Shown here one piece after another: positions 8,712-18,294 of a stretch of 64,000 nt of DNA. Position 1 is the stretch's first letter, and each line of letters opens with the position of its first letter. Position numbers and translations under genes: made by a program. A model generated the notes under the pieces. That model searched no databases, was not told where the DNA came from, and saw only the letters and a program-made list of their open reading frames with translations. The stretch is from the NCBI RefSeq assembly GCF_008923205.2, contig NZ_WBMS02000007.1, positions 215,189-279,188 on the forward strand, in the 5' to 3' direction. The stretch is from Actinomadura physcomitrii (GTDB lineage Bacteria > Actinomycetota > Actinomycetes > Streptosporangiales > Streptosporangiaceae).

Positions 8712-9614
8712 GTGCCGGATCAGTACGACGTCGTCGTGGTCGGCTCGGTCAACGCGGACCTGGTGGTCGGCGTCGACCGGAGGCCCGCGCCGGGGGAGAC
8801 CGTCCTCGGCTCCGACCTCGCCACCCACCCGGGCGGCAAGGGCGCCAACCAGGCGGTCGCCGCCGCCCGGCTCGGCGGGCGGGTCGGGATCGTCGGCCGG
8901 ATCGGCGACGACGGGCACGGCGCGCTGCTGCGCGACGCGCTCGCCGGCGCCGGCGTCGACCTCGCGCACCTGGCGGTCACGCCCGGCCCGAGCGGCGTCG
9001 CGCTGATCACGGTAGGGCCGGACGGCGACAACAGCATCATCGTCTCGCCCGGCGCCAACGCCCGGCTGACCCCCGGCGACGTCGCCGCGGCCGGCGACAT
9101 GATCGCCGCCGCGTCCGTGGTGACGTTCCAGCTCGAGGTGCCGATGCCCGCGATCGAGGCCGCCGCCCGCGCGGCGGCCTCCGCGGGCGCCCGGGTCGTG
9201 CTGAACCTGTCGCCGACCGCACCCGTCCCGGACGAGGTCCTCGCGCTCTGCGACCCGCTCGTGGTCAACGAGCACGAGGCCGCGTGGCTGCTCGGCGACG
9301 CCGGCGCCGCGTCCCCTGACGACATGGCCAGGGCGCTGCTGCGCTCCGGCCCCCGCTCGGCCGTCATCACCCTCGGCCCCGGCGGCGCCGTCGTCGCCGA
9401 CGCCGACGGCACGGCCGCCGTCCCATCGCCGAAGGTGGAGGCGGTCGACACCACCGGAGCGGGCGACGCGTTCACCGCAGCCCTCTGCCTGCGCCTCGCC
9501 CGCGGCGACTCCCTGCCGGACGCGGCCCGCTACGCCGCCCGCGTCGGCGCCGCCGCCGTCCGCAGGCCCGGTGCCCAGACCAGCTACCCCGCCCCCGACG
9601 AGCTGCCACGCTGA
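8712..9614 (+). CDS. rbsK: ribokinase, PfkB family
   Basis: 300 residues from GTG with AAGGGGAG about 6 bases upstream. The two PfkB signatures are complete: HPGGKGANQAVAAARLGG near residue 40 and DTTGAGDAFTAALCL near residue 250, whose Asp is the catalytic base. It phosphorylates D-ribose at O5 with ATP in the cytoplasm, feeding the pentose phosphate pathway. The start NADLVVGVDRRPAPGE and NEHEAAWL motifs are typical of bacterial RbsK. Its only neighbour from a ribose operon is the decayed RbsB fragment directly upstream, so in this strain ribose must enter by another transporter or arise from nucleoside turnover. Confidence 0.93.
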   Translation: MPDQYDVVVVGSVNADLVVGVDRRPAPGETVLGSDLATHPGGKGANQAVAAARLGGRVGIVGRIGDDGHGALLRDALAGAGVDLAHLAVTPGPSGVALITVGPDGDNSIIVSPGANARLTPGDVAAAGDMIAAASVVTFQLEVPMPAIEAAARAAASAGARVVLNLSPTAPVPDEVLALCDPLVVNEHEAAWLLGDAGAASPDDMARALLRSGPRSAVITLGPGGAVVADADGTAAVPSPKVEAVDTTGAGDAFTAALCLRLARGDSLPDAARYAARVGAAAVRRPGAQTSYPAPDELPR

Positions 9615-9632
9615 CCGTCCGGCCGCGGGGGG

Positions 9633-10061
9633 TCAGCGGGTGGTGCGGGCGCGCAGGCGGTAGAGGTCGTCGGCCACGTCGTGGACGTCGGCGCCGAGGT
9701 CGAACGCGCTGAACAGGTGCAGGTCGTCGGCGGTCTCGATCTCCAGCATCCGGGTGTGCAGCAGCAGCCGGCGCCGCTCGTCCACCCGGATCGCCGTCAC
9801 CGCCTCCCAGGGGACGCGGCGGTGCCCCGCGTAGCCGGTGACGACCGTCACGCCGTCCCGGTCGGCGGCCACCCGCACGGGCGCGAGCAGGTCCCGCAGC
9901 GCGACCGCCGCGAGGCCCAGCGCCGCGACGCCCGCCAGCAGCAGCCGCTCGTCGTCGCCGCCGCTGAGCGCGGCCAGCGCCGCGACCGCGGCGGCCGCCG
10001 CGCACTTGGCCGCGACGACCTTGGGCGGCACCCGCCAGCGCCGCGCCTCCCGCCCGTCCAT
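9633..10061 (-). CDS. membrane-anchored PH-like domain protein
   Basis: 142 residues. Residues about 17-60 hold two hydrophobic segments ([14 protein letters not shown] and [20 protein letters not shown]), followed by a small beta-rich domain of the bacterial PH type ([58 protein letters not shown]). This two-TM plus PH arrangement is common in actinomycetes and has no established function; lipid-proximal scaffolding is only a guess. It converges on rbsK with 18 bases between stops and is divergent from the Ppx/GppA gene. Confidence 0.75.
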   Translation of the reverse strand: MDGREARRWRVPPKVVAAKCAAAAAVAALAALSGGDDERLLLAGVAALGLAAVALRDLLAPVRVAADRDGVTVVTGYAGHRRVPWEAVTAIRVDERRRLLLHTRMLEIETADDLHLFSAFDLGADVHDVADDLYRLRARTTR

Positions 10062-10134
10062 GCGCCCACCGTAGTGGTAAGCGTGTTCCGTCCGGTGAAG
10101 GCCGGTCTGGCGTTCCCGCCGCGCGGGTGTCCGA

Positions 10135-10140
10135 TACCGT
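10135..10140 (+). promoter_or_regulatory. -10 element of a leaderless promoter
   Basis: TACCGT ends 7 bases before the ATG at 10148, placing the expected transcription start on the start codon. This argues for 10148 rather than the upstream GTG at 10127. Confidence 0.45.
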
Positions 10141-10147
10141 CGAGGAC

Positions 10148-11092
10148 ATGCGACTCGGCGTGCTGGACGTGGGCTCGAACACGGTGCACCTCCTGGTGGT
10201 GGACGCCCATCTGGGGGCCCGCCCGCTGCCCGCGTTCTCCCACAAGGCGGAACTGCGGCTCGCCGCGCACCTGGAGGACGGCGACCGGCTGTCGGAGCGG
10301 GGCGAGCGGCTGCTCCGCGAGTTCGTCGACGAGGCCCTGCAGATCGCCGAGGACAAGGGCGTCGAGGACCTGGTCGCGTTCGCCACCTCCGCGATCCGCG
10401 ACGCCGCCAACGGCGAGGAGATCCTCGACCGGATCCGCACGGAGAAGCGGATCGGCATCGACGTGCTGTCCGGCGAGGACGAGGCGCGGCTGACGTTCCT
10501 CGCCGTCCGCCGCTGGTTCGGCTGGTCGTCCGGGCGGCTGCTGGTGGTCGACATCGGCGGCGGCTCCCTGGAGATCGCGTCCGGCATCGACGAGGAGCCG
10601 GACGCGGCGTTCTCGCTGCCGCTCGGCGCGGGCCGCCTCACCCGCGACTGGCTCACCGCCGACCCGCCGCCCTCCGACGAGGTCCGCGCGCTGCGCCGGC
10701 ACGTCCGCGCGGAGATCGCCCGGCACGTCGGGGAGGTGTCCCGGTACGGGCCCGCCGACCACGCGGTGGCGACGTCCAAGACGTTCCGGCAGCTCGCCCG
10801 GATCGCGGGTGCGGCGCCCTCGGCCGATGGACCGTACCAGCGGCGCGTCCTGCAGGACTCCGACCTCACCGACTGGGCCGACAAGCTCGCGCAGCTGACG
10901 TCCGCCGAGCGCGCGGAGCTGCCGGGGGTGTCGGAGTCGCGGGCGCCGCAGCTGCTCGCCGGCGCGATCGTGGCGGACGCGGCGATGGACCTGTTCGAGC
11001 TGAAGGAGCTGGAGATCTGCCCCTGGGCGCTGCGCGAGGGCGTCATCCTGCGGCGCATCGACCACGCGTCGCCCCTCGGGACGGGCCGCTAG
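10148..11092 (+). CDS. Ppx/GppA-family exopolyphosphatase
   Basis: 314 residues from the ATG at 10148 ([20 protein letters not shown]); the frame also allows a GTG 21 bases earlier, but a TACCGT -10 box 7 bases before this ATG favours a leaderless start. The ASKHA fold phosphate motifs are present: [11 protein letters not shown] near the start, [11 protein letters not shown] and [12 protein letters not shown]. This short, single-module form corresponds to actinobacterial Ppx enzymes that hydrolyse short-chain polyphosphate or (p)ppGpp-related phosphates. It ends 25 bases before the convergent kinase gene. Function by family; substrate preference cannot be read. Confidence 0.88.
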   Translation: MRLGVLDVGSNTVHLLVVDAHLGARPLPAFSHKAELRLAAHLEDGDRLSERGERLLREFVDEALQIAEDKGVEDLVAFATSAIRDAANGEEILDRIRTEKRIGIDVLSGEDEARLTFLAVRRWFGWSSGRLLVVDIGGGSLEIASGIDEEPDAAFSLPLGAGRLTRDWLTADPPPSDEVRALRRHVRAEIARHVGEVSRYGPADHAVATSKTFRQLARIAGAAPSADGPYQRRVLQDSDLTDWADKLAQLTSAERAELPGVSESRAPQLLAGAIVADAAMDLFELKELEICPWALREGVILRRIDHASPLGTGR

Positions 11093-11117
11093 GCGGGCCG
11101 GTTTCCGCCGCGCGGGC

Positions 11118-13208
11118 TCACGACCAGCTCGGATGGCCGAGGACGTGGCCGGCGGGGGTGAGGACGCGGTCGCCGGTGCCGTCGGCGCGGACGGCGTGGA
11201 TCACCGGCGCGGCGACCGGGCCGCGGACGTAGCAGAGCCAGCGGCCGTTGCGGGACCAGCCCGGGTCCATGTCGTGCAGGCCGCCGGTGGTGAGGGCGCG
11301 CGCGTTGGATCCGTCGGCGTTCATCACCCAGATCTCGCTGGTCGCGGACGGCCCGCGGGTATAGGCGATCTTCGTGCCGTCCGGCGACCATTCGGGGTCG
11401 ACGGAGCGGACGCCGTCCTTCGTCAGCCGCGTCCAGGCCCGGGACGGGTGGTCGGGGTCGAGGGTGTAGATCTGCTCGGCGCCGTCCTTCTTGCTCCAGA
11501 AGGCGATCCGCCCGGTGGACGACCACATCGGGTCGTCCTTCGCCGAGCCGTCGTCGGTCAGCCGGGTGACCGCACCGGTGGCGAGGGCGACGGTGTAGAT
11601 CTGGCGGGTGCCGCCGGAGCCGCCCATGTAGGCCAGGCGGGTGCCGTCGGGCGACCAGGTCACCCGGCCGCCCGCGATGTCGGCGACCTTGTGCACGCCG
11701 CTGCCGTCGGCGTTCATGACCTGCGCGGACGTGGCTCCGTCGACCGTGCGGGTGAACGCGATGTACTTGCCGTCCGGCGACCGCTCCGGGAGCACGTCGC
11801 AGGCGGGCCCGCCGACGAGCGTGGTGGGCGCGGCGGCGCCGGGCGTGTAGGTGCCGATGTCGGCGTGGCAGTCCTCCGGCCAGCCGGAGGCGGTGTCGAT
11901 CCGCACCAGCATCGGCTCGGCCGGGAACCCGGTGGCGACGGCGCCCGTGTTGGACCCGCGGTGGTCGTCGTCGGGGCGGGTGAGGAAGTAGGCGCCGGCG
12001 GCCGCGACGAGGACGACCGCGAGCGCAGCCGCCCCGATCAGCGGCGCGCGCCGGACGCGCCGGAGGGGAGGCGGGGCCGTCCCGTGGGACGGCGTCGTCG
12101 GGGCGTGCGGGAGCTGCTGCAGGCGCTCGCTCTCGGGGGACGGCGCGGTCTGGGCGAGCTCGTTCGCGGGCGCGGTCGCCGGATGCGGCACCGGCCCCGC
12201 GCCCACGCCGCCGCCGGGTGACCCGGGCACCGGAACCGCGCCGCCGGCCGGCGGGTGCGGCATCGGCGCCGCGCCGCCCGCGTCGCGGGACGTCACGTCC
12301 GGGCGCGGCACCGGCGGCGTCGTCCACGACGCGCCGAGGGTGTGCGACACGTCGGCGTCTCCGGCCCCGCCGACCAGGGCGAGCAGCAGGTCGCGGGCGC
12401 TCGGCCGCTGCTCGGGGTCCTTGCGCAGCGCGGACCGCACCAGCCGCGACAGCGGCTCCGGCAGCTCGCCGAGCTCCGGTTCGGCGTGCACGGCGCGCGC
12501 CGCCAGCAACTCGAAGGAGCCCTGCCCGAACGGGTTGCGCCCCGACGCGGCGAAGGCGACCAGGCAGCCCCACGCGAACACGTCCACCGCCGTGGTGATC
12601 CGGTTCGCGGTGATCTGCTCGGGAGCGAACCAGCCGGGGGTGCCGACGACCTGCCCCGTCCGGGTGTGCGAGGACGCCGCGTCCAGCGCCCGCGCGATGC
12701 CGAAGTCGATCACGCGGGGGCCGGAGATGGACAGCAGCACGTTGCTGGGCTTGAGGTCGCGGTGCACGAGGCCCGCGCTGTGGATCGCGACGAGCGCGGC
12801 GGCGACGCCCACCGCGACGCCGTGCAGCATGCCGGGCGACAGCGGCCCGGTGCCGGTGACGTGGTCGAGCAGCGAAGGGCCCTCGATGTACTCGGTGACC
12901 ATGTAGGCCAGGCCGAGGTCCTCGCCGTGCTCCAGGACCTGCGCGGTGCAGAACGACGCGACCCGCTCGGCGTTCGCGGCCTCGTCGTGGAAGCGGGCGA
13001 GGAACACCTTGTTGCCCGCGAGGTCCGGGCGGACGACCTTCACCGCGACGGCCCGGCCGCCGGGGTCGCGGCCGAGGTACACCGCGCCCATCCCGCCCTC
13101 GCCGATCCGCGCCTCGATGCGGTACCGGCCGACCCGCGTCGGATCGTCCGGCCCGAGCTCGCGGGGTGCCGGCGCGGCGGCCCGCGGACGCGACAGTGGG
13201 CTCTCCAT
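11118..13208 (-). CDS. transmembrane Ser/Thr protein kinase with extracellular TolB/WD40-like beta-propeller
   Basis: 696 residues. An N-terminal Hanks-type kinase (about 20-285) is complete: glycine loop IGEGGMGAVYLG, VAVKVV lysine, HRDLKPSNVLL catalytic loop, DFGIARAL and GTPGWFAPEQ. A Pro-rich linker leads to one membrane segment (APLIGAAALAVVLVAAAGAY, about 392-412). The outer part contains five or more PD40/TolB blades, each with an SPDG-type turn (SPDGKYIAFTR, SPDGTRLAYMG, SPDGTKIAYTR, SRNGRWLCYVR). The propeller probably senses an extracellular ligand or wall component, signalling to the cytoplasmic kinase. No PASTA repeats. Monocistronic; the substrate is unknown. Confidence 0.92.
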   Translation of the reverse strand: MESPLSRPRAAAPAPRELGPDDPTRVGRYRIEARIGEGGMGAVYLGRDPGGRAVAVKVVRPDLAGNKVFLARFHDEAANAERVASFCTAQVLEHGEDLGLAYMVTEYIEGPSLLDHVTGTGPLSPGMLHGVAVGVAAALVAIHSAGLVHRDLKPSNVLLSISGPRVIDFGIARALDAASSHTRTGQVVGTPGWFAPEQITANRITTAVDVFAWGCLVAFAASGRNPFGQGSFELLAARAVHAEPELGELPEPLSRLVRSALRKDPEQRPSARDLLLALVGGAGDADVSHTLGASWTTPPVPRPDVTSRDAGGAAPMPHPPAGGAVPVPGSPGGGVGAGPVPHPATAPANELAQTAPSPESERLQQLPHAPTTPSHGTAPPPLRRVRRAPLIGAAALAVVLVAAAGAYFLTRPDDDHRGSNTGAVATGFPAEPMLVRIDTASGWPEDCHADIGTYTPGAAAPTTLVGGPACDVLPERSPDGKYIAFTRTVDGATSAQVMNADGSGVHKVADIAGGRVTWSPDGTRLAYMGGSGGTRQIYTVALATGAVTRLTDDGSAKDDPMWSSTGRIAFWSKKDGAEQIYTLDPDHPSRAWTRLTKDGVRSVDPEWSPDGTKIAYTRGPSATSEIWVMNADGSNARALTTGGLHDMDPGWSRNGRWLCYVRGPVAAPVIHAVRADGTGDRVLTPAGHVLGHPSWS

Positions 13209-13331
13209 CGGCGATCAGCCTTTCGCAGGAGCCGCGCCTTGGCGGCCGCCCCCGACGGCGGCACGCGACCCTCTCCGTACAACGATGACACACATCGGAC
13301 GCGCCGGGCAGGGCTCGGGTTCGGACTCGCG

Positions 13332-16300
13332 TCAGTGGAAGTTGCGGGCGCGGACCTTGCCGGGGACGGGGAGGCGGCGCAGCCGGGCGGCGCGCACGTT
13401 GGTGACGCCGTCGGCGCGTTCGAGGCGCCCGCCGACCAGCAGCGCCTGCGAGTCGACGGCGAGGCCGCGGTGCCGCTGGAACACCTGCGGCGGGCAGACG
13501 ACGTTGATGATGCCGGTCTCGTCCTCCAGCGTCATGAACACGATGCCGCCGGCGGTCGGCGGGCGCTGCCGGTGGGTGACCAGGCCCGCGACGAGGACGT
13601 TGGTGCCGGACGGCGTCGCGGCGAGGCGCCGCGAGGACAGGGCGCCGAGCTCGTCGAGGGCGTCCCGGACGTGCGCGACGGGATGGGTGTGCGAGACGCC
13701 GGTGGCCCACAGGTCGGCGAGGGTCTCCTCGATCGGCGTCATCGGCGGCAGCGCGGGGGCCGCCGCGCCGGGCGTGACGCCTTCGAGCCGCCCGGGGCCG
13801 GTGCCGGCGAGCGCGCCCGCCGCCCACAGCGCCTCGCGCCGCGTCATGCCGAGGCAGCCGAACGCCCCGGCGGTCGCGAGCGCCTCCAGCGCCGCCGCCG
13901 GAAGCGGGACGCGCCGGGCCAGGTCCTCCATGCTGGTGTAGGGGCGTCCGGCGGCGATCAGCTCGGCGGTGTCCTCGCCGAGGTTGCGGATGCCGGCGAG
14001 GCCGGCGCGGATCGCGGGCTGCGGCGCGGCGGGCGCGTGCGGATGGTCCGACGCCACCTCGATGGGCTCTTCCAGCGTGGGGTGGACGCCGCTGGCGTTG
14101 ATGTCGACGCCGCGGACGACGACGCCGTGCCGCCGTGCGTCCGCCAGCAGCGACTGCGAGCTGTAGAACCCCATCGGCTGGTTGCGGACGAGCGCCGCGG
14201 TGAACGCGGCGGGGAAGTGCCGCTTCAGCCAGGCGCTCGCGTACACCAGGTGCGCGAAGCTCTGCGCGTGCGACTCGGGGAACCCGAACCCGGTGAAGCC
14301 GAGGATCTTCTCGTAGACGCTCTCGGCGGTGCCGGCGGGGATGCCGCGCTCGGCCATCCCGGCGAGCAGCCGCGCGCGGAGCCGTTCGACGCGTTCGGGC
14401 GCGCGCTTGGCGCCCATCGCTTGCCGCAGCTGGTCGGCCTCGTTCGGGGTGAAGCCGGCGCAGTCCACGGCGAGCTGCATCATCTGCTCCTGGAACAGCG
14501 GGACGCCGAGCGTCCGGCGCAGCGCGGGCTCCATCAGCGGATGCGGGCACGTCGCCGGTTCGAGGCCCTTGCGGCGCCGCAGGTACGGGTGGACGGACCC
14601 GCCCTGGATCGGGCCCGGCCGGATCAGCGCGACCTCCACCACCAGGTCGTAGAACTCGCGGGGCCGCAGCCTGGGCAGCGTCGCCATCTGCGCGCGGGAC
14701 TCGACCTGGAACACCCCGACGGTGTCGGCGTCGCACAGCATGTCGTAGACCTCGGGGTCCTCCGGCGGGATCGACTGGAGGTCGTGCCGCTGCCCGTGGT
14801 GCTCGGCGACGAGGTCGAAGCAGTCGTGCAGCGCCGCGAGCATGCCGAGGCCGAGCAGGTCGAACTTCACCAGGCCGGCCGCCGCGCAGTCGTCCTTGTC
14901 CCACTGCAGGACGCTGCGGCCCGGCATCGTCGCCCACTCGATCGGGCAGACCTCGCCGACGGGGCGGTCCGCGATGACCATGCCGCCGGAGTGGATGCCG
15001 AGGTGGCGCGGCAGCGTCAGCATCCGGCCCGCCAGCTCCATGACGGGCGCCGGGATGCCGGTCTCCGACCCGACCGGGTCGCGCGGGTCGATGCTCTTGG
15101 ACCACGCGTCCTGCTGGCCGGGGGAGAACCCGAGCGCGCGCGCCGCGTCCCGGACGGCCATGCGCGGCCGGTAGCTGATGACGTTCGCGACCTGCGCGGT
15201 GCACTCCCGCCCGTACTTGCGGTAGACGTACTGGATGGCCTCCTCGCGGCGCTTGTGCTCGATGTCGAGGTCGATGTCGGGCGGGCCGTCGCGGCCGGGG
15301 GACAGGAACCGCTCGAACAGCAGCCCGTGCCGGACGGCGTCGACGCCGGTGATGCCGAGCGCGTAGCAGACCGCGGAGTTCGCCGCCGACCCGCGCCCCT
15401 GGCACAGGATTCCCTTGCTCCGGCAGAACTCCACGATGTCGTGGACGATCAGGAAGTAGCCGGGGAAGTTCAGCTGCTCGATGACGTCGAGCTCTTTCGC
15501 GATCTGCGCGTACGCGCCCGACACCCGCTCGCGGTCCGGCGGCCCATACCGCTTGAGCGCGCCCTCCTTCACCAGGTGCCGCAGCCAACTCGCCTCGTTG
15601 TGGCCGTCCGGGACGGGCCAGTCGGGCAGCCGGGGCGCGACGACGCCGAACCCGAACCGGCATTCGCGTCCCAGCTCCACCGTGCGCTCCAGCACGCCGG
15701 GGAAGCGCGCCAGCCGCGCCGCCATCTCCGCGCCGCTGCGCAGGTGCGCGGTGCCGCTCGCGGGCAGCCAGCCGACCATGTCGTCCATGCTGCGGCGCGC
15801 CCGCACCGCCGCCATCGCCTGCGCGAGGCGCGCGTCGCCGCCGGGCGCGGCGAAGTGCACGTTGTTGGACGCGACGACGCCCGCCCCGACCCGGGCGGCC
15901 AGCGCGAACAGGGCGTCGTTGCGCTCGTCGTCGTCCGGCTGGTCGTGGTCGACCAGCTCGACGAACACGTTCTCGCGGCCGAACATCTCGATCATCCGCC
16001 GCAGTTCCCGCTCCGCCGCGTCCGGGCCGCCGGACTCCAGCGCCGCCGGGACCGGGCCCTTGCGGCACCCGGTCAGCACCGCCCACTGCCCGCCGTGCGC
16101 GCCGGCGAGCGCGTCCAGGTCGTACACCGGACGGCCCTTGCGCCCGCCCGCGAGCTGCGCCCCGGTGATCGCCGAGCAGAGCCGCCCGTACCCCTCCGGT
16201 CCTCTGGCCAGGACGAGCAGGTGCCGGCCCGCCGGGTCGGGCTCCCCGGTCTGCGGTCCCGGCAGTCCGAGGCTCAGCTCCGCGCCGAACACCGTCCCGA

Positions 16301-16601
16301 TGCCCGACTCGCGCGCCGCCTGCGCGAACTGGACCGCGCCGTACATCCCGTCGTGGTCGGTGACCGCCATCGTCTCGACGCCCAGCCGCGCGGCCTCCGC
16401 GACCAGCGCGTCCGGGGAGCTGGCGCCGTCGAGGAAGCTGAACGACGAGTGGACGTGCAGCTCCGCCCACGGCACGCCGACCTCCGCGCGCCGCGGCGCC
16501 TCGGCCTCGTCCGGCACCTCCTCCGCCGCGCGCCCACCAGACCGCCAAGACAGCCTCTCCTCGAACTCCCCCCAGGAGATCGCCGGATTAAACCACCCCA
16601 C
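13332..16601 (-). CDS. dnaE2: error-prone DNA polymerase III alpha subunit DnaE2
   Basis: 1089 residues from GTG at 16601 (MGWFNPAISWGEFEERLSWR), the N-terminus expected for actinobacterial DnaE2; frames extending further run into the poly-G/poly-C tract and are spurious. A PHP domain (AELHVHSSFSFLDG, AVTDHDGMYG) is followed by the C-family palm with PPDIDLDIEHKRREE carrying catalytic aspartates, the fingers/(HhH)2 region (GFTGFGFPESHAQSFA) and a C-terminal OB fold (NVLVAGLVTHRQRPPTAGG). The enzyme performs mutagenic translesion synthesis with ImuA' and ImuB during SOS. It is the last gene of the imuA-imuB-dnaE2 cassette; the 118-bp gap to imuB, mostly an anomalous palindrome, is unusual because these genes normally abut. 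Confidence 0.95.
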   Translation of the reverse strand: MGWFNPAISWGEFEERLSWRSGGRAAEEVPDEAEAPRRAEVGVPWAELHVHSSFSFLDGASSPDALVAEAARLGVETMAVTDHDGMYGAVQFAQAARESGIGTVFGAELSLGLPGPQTGEPDPAGRHLLVLARGPEGYGRLCSAITGAQLAGGRKGRPVYDLDALAGAHGGQWAVLTGCRKGPVPAALESGGPDAAERELRRMIEMFGRENVFVELVDHDQPDDDERNDALFALAARVGAGVVASNNVHFAAPGGDARLAQAMAAVRARRSMDDMVGWLPASGTAHLRSGAEMAARLARFPGVLERTVELGRECRFGFGVVAPRLPDWPVPDGHNEASWLRHLVKEGALKRYGPPDRERVSGAYAQIAKELDVIEQLNFPGYFLIVHDIVEFCRSKGILCQGRGSAANSAVCYALGITGVDAVRHGLLFERFLSPGRDGPPDIDLDIEHKRREEAIQYVYRKYGRECTAQVANVISYRPRMAVRDAARALGFSPGQQDAWSKSIDPRDPVGSETGIPAPVMELAGRMLTLPRHLGIHSGGMVIADRPVGEVCPIEWATMPGRSVLQWDKDDCAAAGLVKFDLLGLGMLAALHDCFDLVAEHHGQRHDLQSIPPEDPEVYDMLCDADTVGVFQVESRAQMATLPRLRPREFYDLVVEVALIRPGPIQGGSVHPYLRRRKGLEPATCPHPLMEPALRRTLGVPLFQEQMMQLAVDCAGFTPNEADQLRQAMGAKRAPERVERLRARLLAGMAERGIPAGTAESVYEKILGFTGFGFPESHAQSFAHLVYASAWLKRHFPAAFTAALVRNQPMGFYSSQSLLADARRHGVVVRGVDINASGVHPTLEEPIEVASDHPHAPAAPQPAIRAGLAGIRNLGEDTAELIAAGRPYTSMEDLARRVPLPAAALEALATAGAFGCLGMTRREALWAAGALAGTGPGRLEGVTPGAAAPALPPMTPIEETLADLWATGVSHTHPVAHVRDALDELGALSSRRLAATPSGTNVLVAGLVTHRQRPPTAGGIVFMTLEDETGIINVVCPPQVFQRHRGLAVDSQALLVGGRLERADGVTNVRAARLRRLPVPGKVRARNFH

Positions 16602-16617
16602 AGCCCACCCCCGACCA

Positions 16618-16716
<99 letters not shown>

Positions 16717-16719
16717 GAG

Positions 16720-18294
16720 CTAGTCATAGGTGGCCTCCACGTGCCAGTGGCCGTGCTCGACGGTCAGGAGGTGGGCGGCGCCGTCGTCGGTGACGACCTG
16801 GAAGCGGGCGCGGCGGCGGGCTTGCGCCGGGTCCCACCACCGCTCGTCGGCCGGCCACGGCCCCGTCCATCCGGTCACCGCCGCCGGACGGCCGCCGACC
16901 ACCAGCGCGGCCGGCGGCGCCGACACCGCGCAGCGCGCCGACACGACCACCGGCGCCCCGTCCGCGTCGACGAGCTCCGCCTCCGGCGCCGCGACCGGCA
17001 CCACGGCGGGCGCGGGCGCGGCCAGCCGTCCCGGCCACGGGCCGTCCGGCAGGTTCCCGGGCGGCAGGTCGCCGACGGGGACCCGGACGACCTGCTCGCC
17101 CGGCCCGCGCCCGCCCGCGAGCACCGGACGGGTGATCGCGCCGTGCCCGAGCAGCCCCTGGATGCGGTCGGCGGCGCGCGCGACGCGGTCGGTGACGGCC
17201 GTGCGGCCCCACAGCGCCTCCTGCCGCCCGCCGTCCGGGACGAGCTGGTCGGGCGCCAGCGCCAGCCATGTCACGCCGCCCCACACGGCCGCCTCCTGCG
17301 CGGCCTCCTCTCCGGCGGGCGCCTCGATGCCCTCCGGGTCGGTGCCCGCCGCCGGGCGCCCGTCCCGCCACGCCGACAGCTGCCAGCGCACCCGCTCGGC
17401 GACCGCGAGCGCCGACAGCCGCCCGTCGTGCCGCCACAGCCGCCGAACGACGTGCCCGTCGGCGAACCCGGCCTCGACCTCCAGCCGCACGCACGCCAGC
17501 CCGGCCGCCGCGAGTCCCGCGTGCAGCTCGTCGGCCAGCCGCTTCGCCGCGAACACCACCTGCTCGGCGTGCCCGGCGGGCGGGTCGAACGCCGCGCGCA
17601 CCGACAGGTCCGCCGCCGCGCGGACCGGTGCGATCGGGCGCGGCTCCTCGCCCCGCGCCAGCCGGTGCGCCAGCGCCCCGTCCGTGCCGAACCGCCCCGC
17701 GACGTGCCCGGACGGCAGCTCCGCGAACGCGCCCAGCGTCCTGATCCCGAGGCGCGCCAGCAGGTCGGCGAGCTCCGGGCGGTCCAGCACCGACAGCGGG
17801 TACGGCGCGAGGAACGCCGCCGCGCCGCCCTCAGGCACCACCACGCCGCCCTGCCCGGCGCGCGCGGCCAGCTCGGCGGCGAACAGGCCGTCCGCGATGC
17901 CGGACCCGCAGTCGTACCCGGCCTCGACGACCGTGTCCTGCACCAGGACGCGCAGCGCCTCCTCACCGCCGTAGAACCGCGCCGGCCCGTGCGCCGCGAT
18001 CGCGCACAGCCCGGGACGGACCACCTCGACCCGCGGCGTCAGCCCCGCGACCGCCTCGACGACCGCCTCGAACAGCCGCCCCTCCGCGTCGGTGTCGCGC
18101 TCGCGCACCACCAGGTCGGGGCAGCGCCGCTGCGCGTCCCGCAGCCGCTGCCCGCGCCGGACGCCCTCGGCCCGCGCCGCCGCCGAGCACGCCGCGATCC
18201 GCCCCTGCGCCACCACGGCCCCGGCCGTCCCGGCGTCCACGCCGACGGCCGTCACGGGCCAGTCCGGGCACCACACCGCCAGCACCCGCGTCAC
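16720..18294 (-). CDS. imuB: ImuB, catalytically inactive Y-family polymerase-like mutasome protein
   Basis: 524 residues from GTG (MTRVLAVWCPDWPVTAVGVD), overlapping the imuA stop by 4 bp (GTGA). It aligns with the Y-family fold (palm: GLCAIAAHGPARFYGGEEAL; fingers/HhH: LGIRTLGAFAELPSGHVAGRF), but the first motif lacks the DxD-type acidic residues of active DinB, as in known ImuB proteins. A beta-clamp-binding motif QEALWG is visible around residue 405. ImuB is the hub linking the clamp, ImuA' and DnaE2. The stop lies 3 bases from the anomalous palindrome. Co-transcribed with imuA under the LexA box at 19099. Confidence 0.92.
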   Translation of the reverse strand: MTRVLAVWCPDWPVTAVGVDAGTAGAVVAQGRIAACSAAARAEGVRRGQRLRDAQRRCPDLVVRERDTDAEGRLFEAVVEAVAGLTPRVEVVRPGLCAIAAHGPARFYGGEEALRVLVQDTVVEAGYDCGSGIADGLFAAELAARAGQGGVVVPEGGAAAFLAPYPLSVLDRPELADLLARLGIRTLGAFAELPSGHVAGRFGTDGALAHRLARGEEPRPIAPVRAAADLSVRAAFDPPAGHAEQVVFAAKRLADELHAGLAAAGLACVRLEVEAGFADGHVVRRLWRHDGRLSALAVAERVRWQLSAWRDGRPAAGTDPEGIEAPAGEEAAQEAAVWGGVTWLALAPDQLVPDGGRQEALWGRTAVTDRVARAADRIQGLLGHGAITRPVLAGGRGPGEQVVRVPVGDLPPGNLPDGPWPGRLAAPAPAVVPVAAPEAELVDADGAPVVVSARCAVSAPPAALVVGGRPAAVTGWTGPWPADERWWDPAQARRRARFQVVTDDGAAHLLTVEHGHWHVEATYD

